Part shown: positions 1 through 5,082 of the stretch, piece by piece
How positions within the stretch are numbered: position 1 is the first letter of the stretch
Layout of the letters: each line of letters opens with the position of its first letter
Assembly (NCBI GenBank): GCA_949287785.1
Contig: CASEHR010000072.1
Coordinates: 1 to 5,082 of the forward strand
Source of the DNA: an uncultured Bacillota bacterium
GTDB taxonomy: Bacteria; Bacillota_I; Bacilli_A; Erysipelotrichales; Erysipelotrichaceae
Reading direction: 5' to 3'
DNA length: 5,082 bases
Notes under the pieces: generated by a model
Databases searched by the model: none
The model's input: the letters and a program-made list of their open reading frames with translations, nothing else
What the model was told of the DNA's origin: nothing
Position numbers and translations under genes: made by a program

Positions 1-1
1 T

Positions 2-292
2 TATTTGAATGATGACGGTGATTTTATAAGTGGTATAAAGGAGTATTTTGCTAGAAATAATGGCGATGATGTGATCGTTATTACCGATATTTTAGGTGGT
101 AATCCAAACGCAGAAGTTATCAAAGCAGCAAAAGGGACAAAAGCAAGGATCATAAGCGGCCTGAATATAGGTGGTATGTTGGAATTATTATTTAGAGAAG
201 AGATTACTGATAGAGAAATAGCCGATATTGTAAGTGGAAGCAGAAGCGTTTTAGTTTATGTAAACCAGTTATTTGGGAGAAAGGATGATTAG
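2..292 (+). CDS. PTS EIIA component, mannose/fructose/sorbose family (5' partial)
   Basis: Cytoplasmic EIIA phosphocarrier of the mannose-type PTS. In this family it takes phosphate from HPr on an N-terminal histidine and passes it to EIIB. The frame is open from base 2, so the gene begins upstream. A TTG at base 5 is in frame but lies inside the conserved fold, so it is not the start. About 96 C-terminal residues of a normal 130-150 are present, and the phospho-histidine segment lies outside the window. Visible family features are the beta strand ending in T-D-I-L-G-G-N-P-N (codons around 83-109), where the usual form is D-x-x-G-G-S-P-x-N, followed by the strand R-I-I-S-G-L-N and the helix with G-M-L-E-L-L. 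The Ser to Asn change in GGSP is slightly unusual. The stop overlaps the EIIB start by 8 bases, so the two are co-translated. Family assignment is confident; the sugar cannot be read from this part. Confidence 0.85.
   Translation, partial: YLNDDGDFISGIKEYFARNNGDDVIVITDILGGNPNAEVIKAAKGTKARIISGLNIGGMLELLFREEITDREIADIVSGSRSVLVYVNQLFGRKDD
275..279 (+). promoter_or_regulatory. Ribosome binding site of EIIB
   Basis: GGGAG lies 5 bases before ATG 285 and inside the 3' end of the EIIA gene. It fixes the EIIB start at 285 and not at the upstream TTG 273, and fits coupled translation of the two subunits. Confidence 0.65.
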
Positions 293-779
293 GGCAATTT
301 TTGTTGATGATAGATTATTGCATGGCAGTATATCTTTAAAATGGTCGCACTATTTTCATTTGACAGATATACTGATCGTCAACAATGAAACAGCAAATGA
401 TGAGTTTACAAAAATGATCCTTGATTTAGCGAAACCAAAAAATGTCAAATTACATTTCAAAGAACTAAATCATGATGCGTTATCATTAATTAATGTTTTG
501 AGTAAAGAGAGTGAAAACGCAGTGATCATCGTCTCAAATATGTTCGATGCATATCGTATGGTCGATCAAATGGAATTTAAAACGGAAATAATCATAACCG
601 GGCTCAGGGAAAGACCAAACAGCATAAAGATATCTGATCGTGTAGCTTTGACATCAGAGGATACATCGATATTAAGAAAGATGGTCAAGGTTGATCTTGA
701 CCTTAAGTTACAATCTTTACCCAATGATAAAGCGATAATCATCACTGAAGATTATCTAAGTAGTTTAGATCATCGCTGA
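285..779 (+). CDS. PTS EIIB component, mannose/fructose/sorbose family
   Basis: Cytoplasmic EIIB of the mannose-type PTS. In this family it receives phosphate from EIIA on a histidine and transfers it to the sugar bound by the EIIC/EIID membrane pair. The product is 164 residues, normal for a stand-alone EIIB. The N terminus has the family signature D-D-R-L-L-H-G at residues 8-14, with His13 as the expected phosphorylation site and Trp20 after it. The usual G-Q-V following the histidine is G-S-I here. I chose ATG 285 over the in-frame TTG at 273 because a GGGAG ribosome binding site sits 5 bases before it and the protein then begins M-I-R-x-x-x-x-D-D-R, as in relatives. No EIIC or EIID follows: the gene is closed by hairpins, so the membrane subunits must be upstream or elsewhere. 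Substrate is unknown. Confidence 0.9.
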   Translation: MIRAIFVDDRLLHGSISLKWSHYFHLTDILIVNNETANDEFTKMILDLAKPKNVKLHFKELNHDALSLINVLSKESENAVIIVSNMFDAYRMVDQMEFKTEIIITGLRERPNSIKISDRVALTSEDTSILRKMVKVDLDLKLQSLPNDKAIIITEDYLSSLDHR

Positions 780-816
780 AAAGCCAAATACTGATTCTGT
801 CCTCCTTTTGGCTTTT
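779..816 (+). terminator. Intrinsic terminator candidate 1 after the PTS genes
   Basis: A perfect 10-bp inverted repeat, AAAAGCCAAA (779-788) and TTTGGCTTTT (807-816), flanks an 18-base loop. It begins on the last base of the EIIB stop codon. The four T at the 3' edge are part of the stem and are followed by CG, not more T, so termination may be partial. This is the first of three hairpins in a row. Confidence 0.6.
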
Positions 817-830
817 CGTAAATTATGTTC

Positions 831-853
831 GCAGCAGTCTTTTTGATTGCTGC
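831..853 (+). terminator. Hairpin 2 of the tandem set (possible terminator or mRNA 3' stabiliser)
   Basis: GCAGCAGTC (831-839) pairs with GATTGCTGC (845-853), nine pairs including one G-T wobble, around a loop of five T. The sequence after it (TTATTTATG) is T-rich but not a clean T run, so termination is less certain than for the hairpins on either side. Processing or stabilisation of the PTS mRNA 3' end is an alternative. Confidence 0.4.
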
Positions 854-863
854 TTATTTATGA

Positions 864-895
864 AAAATACTCGATACTGGCATATCGAGTATTTT
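864..895. terminator. Hairpin 3, strong and possibly bidirectional terminator
   Basis: A perfect 13-bp inverted repeat, AAAATACTCGATA (864-876) and TATCGAGTATTTT (883-895), encloses the 6-base loop CTGGCA. The stem is flanked by A on the left and T on the right, so it gives a stem plus U-run in either direction. It separates the PTS operon from the promoter region of the next genes. Confidence 0.6.
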
Positions 896-1006
896 GATAG
901 TGTGGCCTGTTACATCTTAACCTGCTTGGATTACAGCAAATAACTACTAAACACACAGATGTACTGTATTCATGCGCAAGTGCTAAAACCAATATTCTGT
1001 TTATTA

Positions 1007-1035
1007 TTGTAAAGGCTTACATATTAAGCTATACT
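1007..1035 (+). promoter_or_regulatory. Sigma-A type promoter for the secreted/anchored protein pair
   Basis: The -35 box TTGTAA (1007-1012, four of six consensus bases) and -10 box TATACT (1030-1035, five of six) are separated by an ideal 17-base spacer. Transcription would start near 1042. That leaves almost no leader for ATG 1050 and favours translation from ATG 1062. No operator-like repeat was seen next to it. Confidence 0.55.
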
Positions 1036-1061
1036 GAAGCTAAGTAAGAATGGGTAGAATT

Positions 1062-1373
1062 ATGAAAAAGTATTTAAGTAAGACTTTTAATTTAGCTATA
1101 GTTATCACTCTAATTTGTTTGTTAACTTCGCCAATCAATGTAAGTGCTGACGATTTTAAAAATTCATCTATACGTGAAGAAAAGATATCACAATTATATG
1201 AATTGAGATCAAAAGCTGAATTAGAAAAAGATGATGAAATGATCGAGCAAGTAGACAACGAACTAATCAATCTTGGTGTGGAATTTCTAACTTGGGATCA
1301 GTTGATAGAGGAAGTTCCTGCAGTGCAAACTTCATTAACAAACACACCATATTCTCCTGCTGGTATATATTGA
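1062..1373 (+). CDS. Small secreted protein of unknown function with signal peptide
   Basis: I do not recognise this gene. The product is 103 residues from ATG 1062. It opens with M-K-K, a hydrophobic stretch (about residues 9-23) and V-S-A at 27-29 followed by D-D, a clear Sec signal peptide cleaved after Ala29. The mature part is about 74 residues, very acidic and charged, and predicted helical over about residues 37-72 (E-E-K-I-S-Q-L-Y-E-L-R-S-K then E-M-I-E-Q-V-D-N-E-L-I-N-L-G). It then has V-E-F-L-T-W-D-Q-L and a Pro/Thr/Ser-rich tail ending A-G-I-Y. The mature part has no cysteine, no LPXTG and no repeat. An in-frame ATG at 1050 is possible, but the likely transcription start near 1042 disfavours it and neither start has a good ribosome binding site. 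The stop shares one base with the start of the next gene. Role in the envelope is unknown; a short secreted helical-hairpin protein is all that can be said. Confidence 0.7.
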   Translation: MKKYLSKTFNLAIVITLICLLTSPINVSADDFKNSSIREEKISQLYELRSKAELEKDDEMIEQVDNELINLGVEFLTWDQLIEEVPAVQTSLTNTPYSPAGIY

Positions 1374-1852
1374 TGTCATTTAAAACTAAAGCAATCATTT
1401 TGATCATCGTAATATGCGTCTTGTTGTTTTTCTTGCCAAAAAAGGTGCGTATCGATATACAAAACATTAGTGATATACAGATAGCAATAACGACGATCGA
1501 TTTTGATAACAGCGTGTCTGATCCAATTGTCATCGATATAAGTGAAGACGAAAGTGATGAAATATCAAATGTCATTGATACAATAAATATGATCAGTTAT
1601 CGAAATTCTATTAACTCTGTTTTTATAAATTTGTCTAACAGTAGTACATTGCCTTATTCTAATGAAATCATGAGCATCGCAATAGTGCACCAAAATGGCG
1701 AAGTAGATACGATCGTTTTATTCAGTGATAATGACTTTATAAAGCATAACGATAAAGTCTATGTATGTACTGAAAATTTCTTTTACGACATATATGACAT
1801 ATTACATTCTCATACTGTCCAAAATTATTGCTCTACTCCATTCCTTTCTTAA
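1373..1852 (+). CDS. Membrane-anchored protein of unknown function
   Basis: I do not recognise this gene. The product is 159 residues if translation starts at ATG 1373, which overlaps the preceding stop as TGATG. No ribosome binding site is visible, so re-initiation after the upstream gene is likely. The frame is open back to 1292, but those codons duplicate the end of the first gene in another frame and look non-coding. Residues 7-22 are a single hydrophobic helix followed by P-K-K-V-R. The rest is a soluble domain rich in Ile, Ser, Asp and Asn, with alternating strand-like segments and late aromatic residues (E-N-F-F-Y-D-I-Y-D). An anchored extracytoplasmic domain is the simplest reading, although the basic K-K-V-R after the helix leaves orientation open. 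The overall plan resembles small anchored DUF proteins of gut Firmicutes, but I cannot name a family. Base composition is near 30% G+C in a 60-base sample at its start. Confidence 0.65.
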   Translation: MSFKTKAIILIIVICVLLFFLPKKVRIDIQNISDIQIAITTIDFDNSVSDPIVIDISEDESDEISNVIDTINMISYRNSINSVFINLSNSSTLPYSNEIMSIAIVHQNGEVDTIVLFSDNDFIKHNDKVYVCTENFFYDIYDILHSHTVQNYCSTPFLS

Positions 1853-1909
1853 TTTCTGTATGGTATTTTGTTTGTGCACACTTTAGAGAGCAGCTGGCTC
1901 AATCATTTC

Positions 1910-2091
1910 TTAAGTTGCCGGAATGTCAAGAATCTGCAGTACCACAACCACGATGTCGACAGCAATGGCCACTAACAAATAATATTTATTCTCTATGTCG
2001 GCATATCGTTTTCTAAAACGATAACCACATAAGCGGCTACGATAGTCATAGGGTAAGAAGAATCATCGATATATTGCACAAGTTGTTCCAT
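1910..2091 (-). pseudogene. Frameshifted small two-helix membrane protein (candidate)
   Basis: From ATG 2091 the minus strand reads M-E-Q-L-V-Q-Y-I-D-D and then a hydrophobic run M-T-I-V-A-A-Y-V-V-I-V, but hits a stop at 1995-1993 after 32 codons. The frame one base back continues with a basic turn (R-K-R-Y-A-D-I-E-N-K) and a second hydrophobic helix (Y-Y-L-L-V-A-I-A-V-D-I-V-V-V-V-L) to a stop at 1912-1910. Adding one base in the T run (2018-2015) or A run (2012-2009) of the minus strand joins both into a 60-residue protein with the plan helix, charged turn, helix. A GGGA ends 6 bases and a GGAAGAG 11 bases before the ATG, both plausible ribosome binding sites. I do not recognise the family. 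Alternatives are a sequencing or assembly error, a real 32-residue peptide, or chance. Confidence 0.35.
2004..2023. repeat. Tight palindrome, 9-bp arms with 2-base centre
   Basis: TATCGTTTT (2004-2012) and AAAACGATA (2015-2023) are perfect inverted arms separated by CT. The palindrome sits exactly where the two reading frames of the broken minus-strand gene must be joined. It could be a slippage hot spot or, less likely, a protein binding site. Confidence 0.6.
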
Positions 2092-2210
2092 GATCGATCC
2101 CACTCTTCCGCTTTTAGGTATACCTGTACTGCAAAGAAAATCGTGCAACAAAAACAACCCGTTAAATCCGGCCAGAATTTAGTGGCATAATACTACATCA
2201 AATAAAAGAC

Positions 2211-2225
2211 TAGTTTTTTAAACTA
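2211..2225 (-). terminator. Weak hairpin after the MATE gene
   Basis: On the minus strand TAGTTT, loop AAA and AAACTA form a 6-bp, mostly A/T stem about 30 bases past the MATE stop, followed by GTCTTTTATTT. Position and the T-rich tail suit a terminator, but the stem is weak. Confidence 0.3.
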
Positions 2226-2255
2226 ATAAATGAGAATTATAGCTGATGGGATCGT

Positions 2256-3590
2256 TCAGATATAGTGATAATGATGACGGAATCTGAACAGGAGATATGA
2301 TGTCACCAGTAAGGCCAGAAGTTCGGCGACGCTGATCGATAACCAGATGCCGTTGATCCCCAAGATGATCGGCAGAAGTAACAAGGTTCCGATCTGGAAT
2401 ACCAAAGTCCGCAAAAAGGAGACAAGGGCGGATATCAGGCCGTTGTTCAAAGCGGTGAAAAAAGCTGAACCGAAGATATTGAAACCACACAACAGGTAGT
2501 TGATCGAGAAGATCCTAAGACCGATCCTGGTCAGCTCAAATAGCGCTTGATCATAGCCGGTAAAGATACTGGCTAAAAGATTAGCTGACAAGATGCCGCT
2601 GGCTGTCATTACAATACCGATGACAGCGGTGATCTTAAGGGATTTTTTGAAGAGGTTCTTTAATTCATCAGTGTCTTGTGCACCGTATTTGAAGGCGATG
2701 ATCGGACTGACACCGGTCGCATAACCCAAGAAGATCCCGGCGAAGATCATTGAAACATAGGCGATAACACCATAAGCAGCTACACCGTCTTCGCCAGCAA
2801 GGTCCATCAATTGCATATTGTAGATGACAGTGACGATACTGGCAGCGACATTGCTCATGAGTTCCGATGAACCGTTGGTCATCGCTTTGAAGAGAAAGTC
2901 AGTGTAAAATCCGAACCTGACGATATGTAACTTGGTATCGTTGATCTTGCTCAAAAAATATGCCAGAGGTAAAAGACCGCCGATGAATTGCGATAAGATA
3001 GTCGCCAAAGCGGCACCGGCTAAACCATGACCTAAAACACCGACAAAGACATAATCGAGGACGATGTTGGTCATGCCGGCTAAACTTGTCACAAACAGAG
3101 ACAACTTAGGTCTTTCTGCAACGACGAAGAAGACCTGGAACAGGTATTGGAGCATGAAAGCCGGTAATCCCACCAGCATTATTCGTCCATAGGTGACACA
3201 ATGCGGAAGCATGTTTTGATCAGCTCCCAATAAAGTAGCGATATCTTCAATGAAGATCTGACCGATAACGACAAAGAAGATGCCCATCGTCAGGGTACTG
3301 AAGACCGTAAAGGAGAAGTACTTATTGGCGAGCTCATCATTTCCTTCGCCAAGGGTCTTGGAGACGATGGCGCTGCCGCCGCTGCCCATCATAAAGCCGA
3401 TGGCACCGATGATCATAAAGACAGGATAGATGAGGTTGAGGGCGGCAAAAGGAGTCTTGCCGGCAAAGTTCGATACGAAAAGACCGTCTACGATACTGTA
3501 GATACTGCTGAAGATCATGACGATGATCGAAGGCAAGACGAACCTGATCAGTTTGGAATAAGTAAAATGTTCGGATAATGCTATTTTCAT
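2256..3590 (-). CDS. MATE family multidrug/toxin efflux transporter (MepA-like)
   Basis: Cytoplasmic-membrane transporter of the MATE family, which exports cationic drugs or metabolites in exchange for Na+ or H+. The product from ATG 3590 is 444 residues, the usual length, with about twelve hydrophobic segments in two halves. The first half has the hallmark block S-I-Y-S-I-V-D-G-L-F-V-S-N (about residues 29-41), A-L-N-L-I-Y-P-V (50-57) and G-S-G-G-S-A (69-74). Later come E-R-P-K and N-I-V-L-D-Y-V-F. In the second half N-N-G and the G-I-N-G-I-W-L-S segment are typical. The pattern is closest to MepA-like proteins, but substrates cannot be predicted. An in-frame ATG at 3617 would lie at or before the transcription start implied by the TATAAT at 3627-3622, so 3590 is preferred; M-K-I-x-L-S-E-H-F is also the usual N terminus. 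No clear ribosome binding site precedes it. A terminator separates it from nadK, so it is a separate unit. Confidence 0.93.
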   Translation of the reverse strand: MKIALSEHFTYSKLIRFVLPSIIVMIFSSIYSIVDGLFVSNFAGKTPFAALNLIYPVFMIIGAIGFMMGSGGSAIVSKTLGEGNDELANKYFSFTVFSTLTMGIFFVVIGQIFIEDIATLLGADQNMLPHCVTYGRIMLVGLPAFMLQYLFQVFFVVAERPKLSLFVTSLAGMTNIVLDYVFVGVLGHGLAGAALATILSQFIGGLLPLAYFLSKINDTKLHIVRFGFYTDFLFKAMTNGSSELMSNVAASIVTVIYNMQLMDLAGEDGVAAYGVIAYVSMIFAGIFLGYATGVSPIIAFKYGAQDTDELKNLFKKSLKITAVIGIVMTASGILSANLLASIFTGYDQALFELTRIGLRIFSINYLLCGFNIFGSAFFTALNNGLISALVSFLRTLVFQIGTLLLLPIILGINGIWLSISVAELLALLVTSYLLFRFRHHYHYI

Positions 3591-3621
3591 ACAAAACAAA
3601 AAACACTTTAAGTGCATAGAG

Positions 3622-3627
3622 ATTATA
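3622..3627 (-). promoter_or_regulatory. -10 box of the MATE gene
   Basis: A perfect TATAAT on the minus strand lies just downstream of the nadK terminator. Transcription would begin near 3615, about 25 bases before ATG 3590. I see no convincing -35 box at 16-18 bases and no extended -10 TG, so strength or activator dependence is unknown. Confidence 0.45.
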
Positions 3628-3671
3628 GCGGAATATCAAAGTTAAAGCCAGTTCAATCACATAAGAGTGAT

Positions 3672-3695
3672 AAAAAAGACCCTTTTCAGGTCTTT
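3672..3695 (-). terminator. Intrinsic terminator of the GltD-like/nadK operon
   Basis: On the minus strand, starting 8 bases after the nadK stop, AAAGACC (3695-3689) pairs perfectly with GGTCTTT (3681-3675) around a 7-base loop, and the stem runs into six T in a row (3677-3672). This is a textbook Rho-independent terminator and makes the MATE gene a separate unit. Confidence 0.85.
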
Positions 3696-3703
3696 GTTCA
3701 AAG

Positions 3704-4411
3704 TCATCTTCTATCCATTACCATATTGATCTTTTTAAGTTTTTTACTGCCGTTTCGGATCGTAAAGGATGATGCTGTTTCGGTCTTTTTGCCATCGATC
3801 GTATGATCAGATGGTTCATCGCTTTTAATGGTCAGCGACCTTCTGATGTGATAGACAAGTGGTGGCGTCTCTTTTCTTAAGGACAAGATCGGGGTGATGA
3901 CGATGTCTTCTAAAGACAGGTCTAAGATCGGACCGCCGGCAGAACGGTTGATACCCGTCGATCCCAAAGGGGTAGCGACGATAAGACCGGAAGCCCTGAT
4001 CGTGCTTATTAGACGATCACCATCATAGATCCTGAAGGTCTCGATATTGCGTCTGGCCTTAAAAGTTACATCGTTGATGATATAGGCGCCTTCTGCTTCA
4101 AGTATCAGACAATCATCATGATCATACTCATGAAGACCTTCCAGCCACTTAGCGGCATCATCGGCGGAACAGTTGGTCAGATATCCGAAATTGCCGACAT
4201 TGATGCCGCCATAGAGGACATCATAAGCTAGGGCTGAAGGGGCGTAGTGGATAAAGGTCCCGTCACCGCCCATGAATAAGACGACATCAGGTCTTAGATC
4301 AGTGCCATCATATAAAGGCTCATGCCCTGAAGCGATGAGTTTTTCTTCCAGTATCGGCATCAGGGCGAGAGCTTCTTCTTTGATCTGATTCGGTAGTAAT
4401 AAGACTTTCAT
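3704..4411 (-). CDS. nadK: NAD kinase, short and divergent
   Basis: Cytoplasmic enzyme that phosphorylates NAD to NADP with ATP or polyphosphate. The product is 235 residues, shorter than the usual 260-300. Family motifs appear in order: G-G-D-G-T at 48-52 with catalytic Asp50, N-V-G-N-F-G-Y-L-T at 71-79, the N-D pair at 113-114 (usually N-E), T-P-L-G-S-T-G at 147-153, and S-A-G-G-P-I-L at 157-163. Several family positions differ. The usual D-G-L before the glycine-rich loop is S-G-L (141-143), T-P-T-G-S-T is T-P-L-G-S-T, and the A-Y after it is G-I (153-154). These contact the nucleotide in characterised enzymes, so kinetics or partner specificity may differ, although the fold and catalytic Asp remain. 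The start ATG overlaps the stop of the GltD-like gene as ATGA and has GGAG 7 bases upstream. A strong terminator follows directly. An inactive or repurposed paralogue is possible but less likely. Confidence 0.88.
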   Translation of the reverse strand: MKVLLLPNQIKEEALALMPILEEKLIASGHEPLYDGTDLRPDVVLFMGGDGTFIHYAPSALAYDVLYGGINVGNFGYLTNCSADDAAKWLEGLHEYDHDDCLILEAEGAYIINDVTFKARRNIETFRIYDGDRLISTIRASGLIVATPLGSTGINRSAGGPILDLSLEDIVITPILSLRKETPPLVYHIRRSLTIKSDEPSDHTIDGKKTETASSFTIRNGSKKLKKINMVMDRR

Positions 4412-5082
4412 CCAAGTTCTCCGATCATCGCTTTGCCGGCTTTGATCCCGGCATCCATCGCTTTGACGACGGTCGATGCACCACTGACGGCGTCACCGCC
4501 GGCATAGACGTTGTCGATGCTGGTCTTGCCGTTTTCATCGACTTTGAAACAGCCCCATTTATCTGCTTCGATACCGTTTTTCTTACTTATGCTGTCGTCG
4601 TTAGAAAAACCTAAAGCCAGAACGGCTGTATCGGCTTTGATCGTGATCCGCCTATCGGTTGCCACCGGTCGCCGACGGCCGCTGTTATCTGGTTCACCGA
4701 GTTCCATGATCGCACATTCGACTTCTTCCAGGTGTCCATTGCCTTTAAAAGCCACCGGATTGCATAAAGTCCTGAAGACGATGCCTTCTTCTTTGGCATG
4801 AGCCAGCTCTTCTTTACAAGCCGGCATCTCGTTTTCTGAGCGGCGATAGACGATCGTCACCTCCTCTGTATGGGCCAGTCTTATGGCATCACGGGCAGCA
4901 TCCATCGCCACATTACCGCCACCGACGACGACCACTTTTTTCCCACACCCTTCAAAAAAGCGTTTGCCCTCATTCAAAGGAGCCATATTGATAGCTGTTA
5001 AAAAGCGGTCGGCATGATAGACACCATCAAGATCTTCGCCCGGTATATGCATCGCATTGGAATGGGGAGCACCGGTACCGAT
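4408..5082 (-). CDS. GltD/NfnB-like NADPH-linked FAD oxidoreductase (5' partial)
   Basis: Cytoplasmic flavoprotein of the glutamate synthase small-subunit family, which passes electrons between NAD(P)H, FAD and Fe-S centres. The frame is open to the window edge, so the N-terminal Fe-S region and first FAD-binding segment are missing; 224 of roughly 420-490 residues are seen. An internal ATG at 5052 is not the start, because conserved residues precede it (G-T-G-A near the edge). Features are I-P-G-E-D-L-D-G-V (13-21), the NAD(P) Rossmann motif V-G-G-G-N-V-A-M-D (53-61), V-Y-R-R-S-E-N-E-M-P-A (78-88, where the Arg pair suits the NADP 2'-phosphate), G-E-P-D-x-S-G-R-R-R-P, and the FAD-contacting V-Y-A-G-G-D-A-V (192-199). 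It could be GltD, a stand-alone GltA-type enzyme, or the NfnB/SudA subunit of transhydrogenase; the visible part does not decide. It overlaps nadK by 4 bases. Confidence 0.9.
   Translation of the reverse strand: MGTGAPHSNAMHIPGEDLDGVYHADRFLTAINMAPLNEGKRFFEGCGKKVVVVGGGNVAMDAARDAIRLAHTEEVTIVYRRSENEMPACKEELAHAKEEGIVFRTLCNPVAFKGNGHLEEVECAIMELGEPDNSGRRRPVATDRRITIKADTAVLALGFSNDDSISKKNGIEADKWGCFKVDENGKTSIDNVYAGGDAVSGASTVVKAMDAGIKAGKAMIGELG
4419..4422 (-). promoter_or_regulatory. Ribosome binding site of nadK
   Basis: GGAG on the minus strand ends 7 bases before ATG 4411, inside the last codons of the GltD-like gene. It supports the ATGA-coupled start. Confidence 0.6.

Larger units (their letters stand above)
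1853..2255. other. Region without an intact gene between convergent blocks
   Basis: This 400-base stretch separates the rightward unknown pair from the leftward MATE gene. A 62-codon plus-strand frame at 1828-2016 begins inside the previous gene, has no ribosome binding site, and its Cys/Gln/Arg-rich translation looks accidental. The minus strand has protein-like segments in two different frames (see the pseudogene at 1910-2091). A short hairpin after the MATE stop lies at 2211-2225. No RNA gene, insertion-sequence end or direct repeat was seen. Confidence 0.5.

Noticed and set aside
779..895. CRISPR-like or repeat array
   Set aside because: The three hairpins differ in sequence and length. 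They are terminator-like stems, not repeats with spacers.
1292..1372. N-terminal extension of the anchored protein from an upstream TTG
   Set aside because: It overlaps the end of the secreted-protein gene in another frame, and the residues it adds are not signal-like. ATG 1373 directly precedes the membrane helix.
1040..1575. Two minus-strand frames opposite the secreted and anchored genes
   Set aside because: They have no promoter or ribosome binding site and are the antisense of better supported genes with a signal peptide and a membrane helix.
1828..2016. 62-codon plus-strand frame starting inside the anchored-protein gene
   Set aside because: No ribosome binding site, overlap with the upstream gene, and an accidental-looking Cys/Gln/Arg-rich translation. 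The opposite strand carries more protein-like sequence.
2092..2178. Upstream extension of the broken minus-strand gene (in-frame open to 2178) as a lipoprotein
   Set aside because: It offers only TTG starts and no proper lipobox (the cysteine is preceded by D-F-L), so ATG 2091 is simpler.
3591..3617. Nine-residue longer MATE protein from ATG 3617
   Set aside because: The TATAAT at 3627-3622 would place the transcription start at or just inside this ATG, and relatives start at the equivalent of ATG 3590.

Overview
The window looks like a low-to-moderate G+C Firmicute chromosome. A gut Erysipelotrichia-type genome is my best guess, because it combines a mannose-family phosphotransferase system (PTS), a MepA-type MATE transporter, a compact NAD kinase and a GltD-like flavoprotein. 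The taxonomic call is inference from gene content and codon flavour; no rRNA or other marker gene is present. All translations and counts were done by eye.

Layout. Bases 1-779 (+ strand) hold the end of a PTS operon: the C-terminal part of an EIIA of the mannose/fructose/sorbose family, overlapped by 8 bases by a complete EIIB. A run of three consecutive hairpins (779-895) closes this operon. After a short gap with a plausible sigma-A promoter (1007-1035), bases 1062-1852 hold two AT-rich genes of unknown function. The first encodes a small secreted protein and the second a single-pass membrane-anchored protein; they share a TGATG stop/start. Bases 1853-2255 contain no intact gene. On the minus strand they carry what looks like the remains of a 60-residue, two-helix membrane protein broken by a one-base indel inside a tight palindrome.

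The right half (2256-5082) is entirely on the minus strand and clearly richer in G+C. Read in transcription order, it holds the C-terminal two thirds or so of a GltD/NfnB-like NADPH-linked flavoprotein (partial, running off the window), then a short NAD kinase coupled to it by an ATGA overlap, then a strong intrinsic terminator, and then a MATE efflux pump with its own -10 box.

How the genes relate. EIIA and EIIB are successive phosphocarriers of one sugar PTS whose membrane subunits are not in view. The GltD-like enzyme and NAD kinase form a co-translated pair that plausibly links NADP supply to an NADP(H)-using enzyme. The MATE pump is a separate transcription unit. The secreted/anchored pair in the middle and the decayed small membrane gene look like accessory material between two conserved blocks, and are the least explained part of the window.
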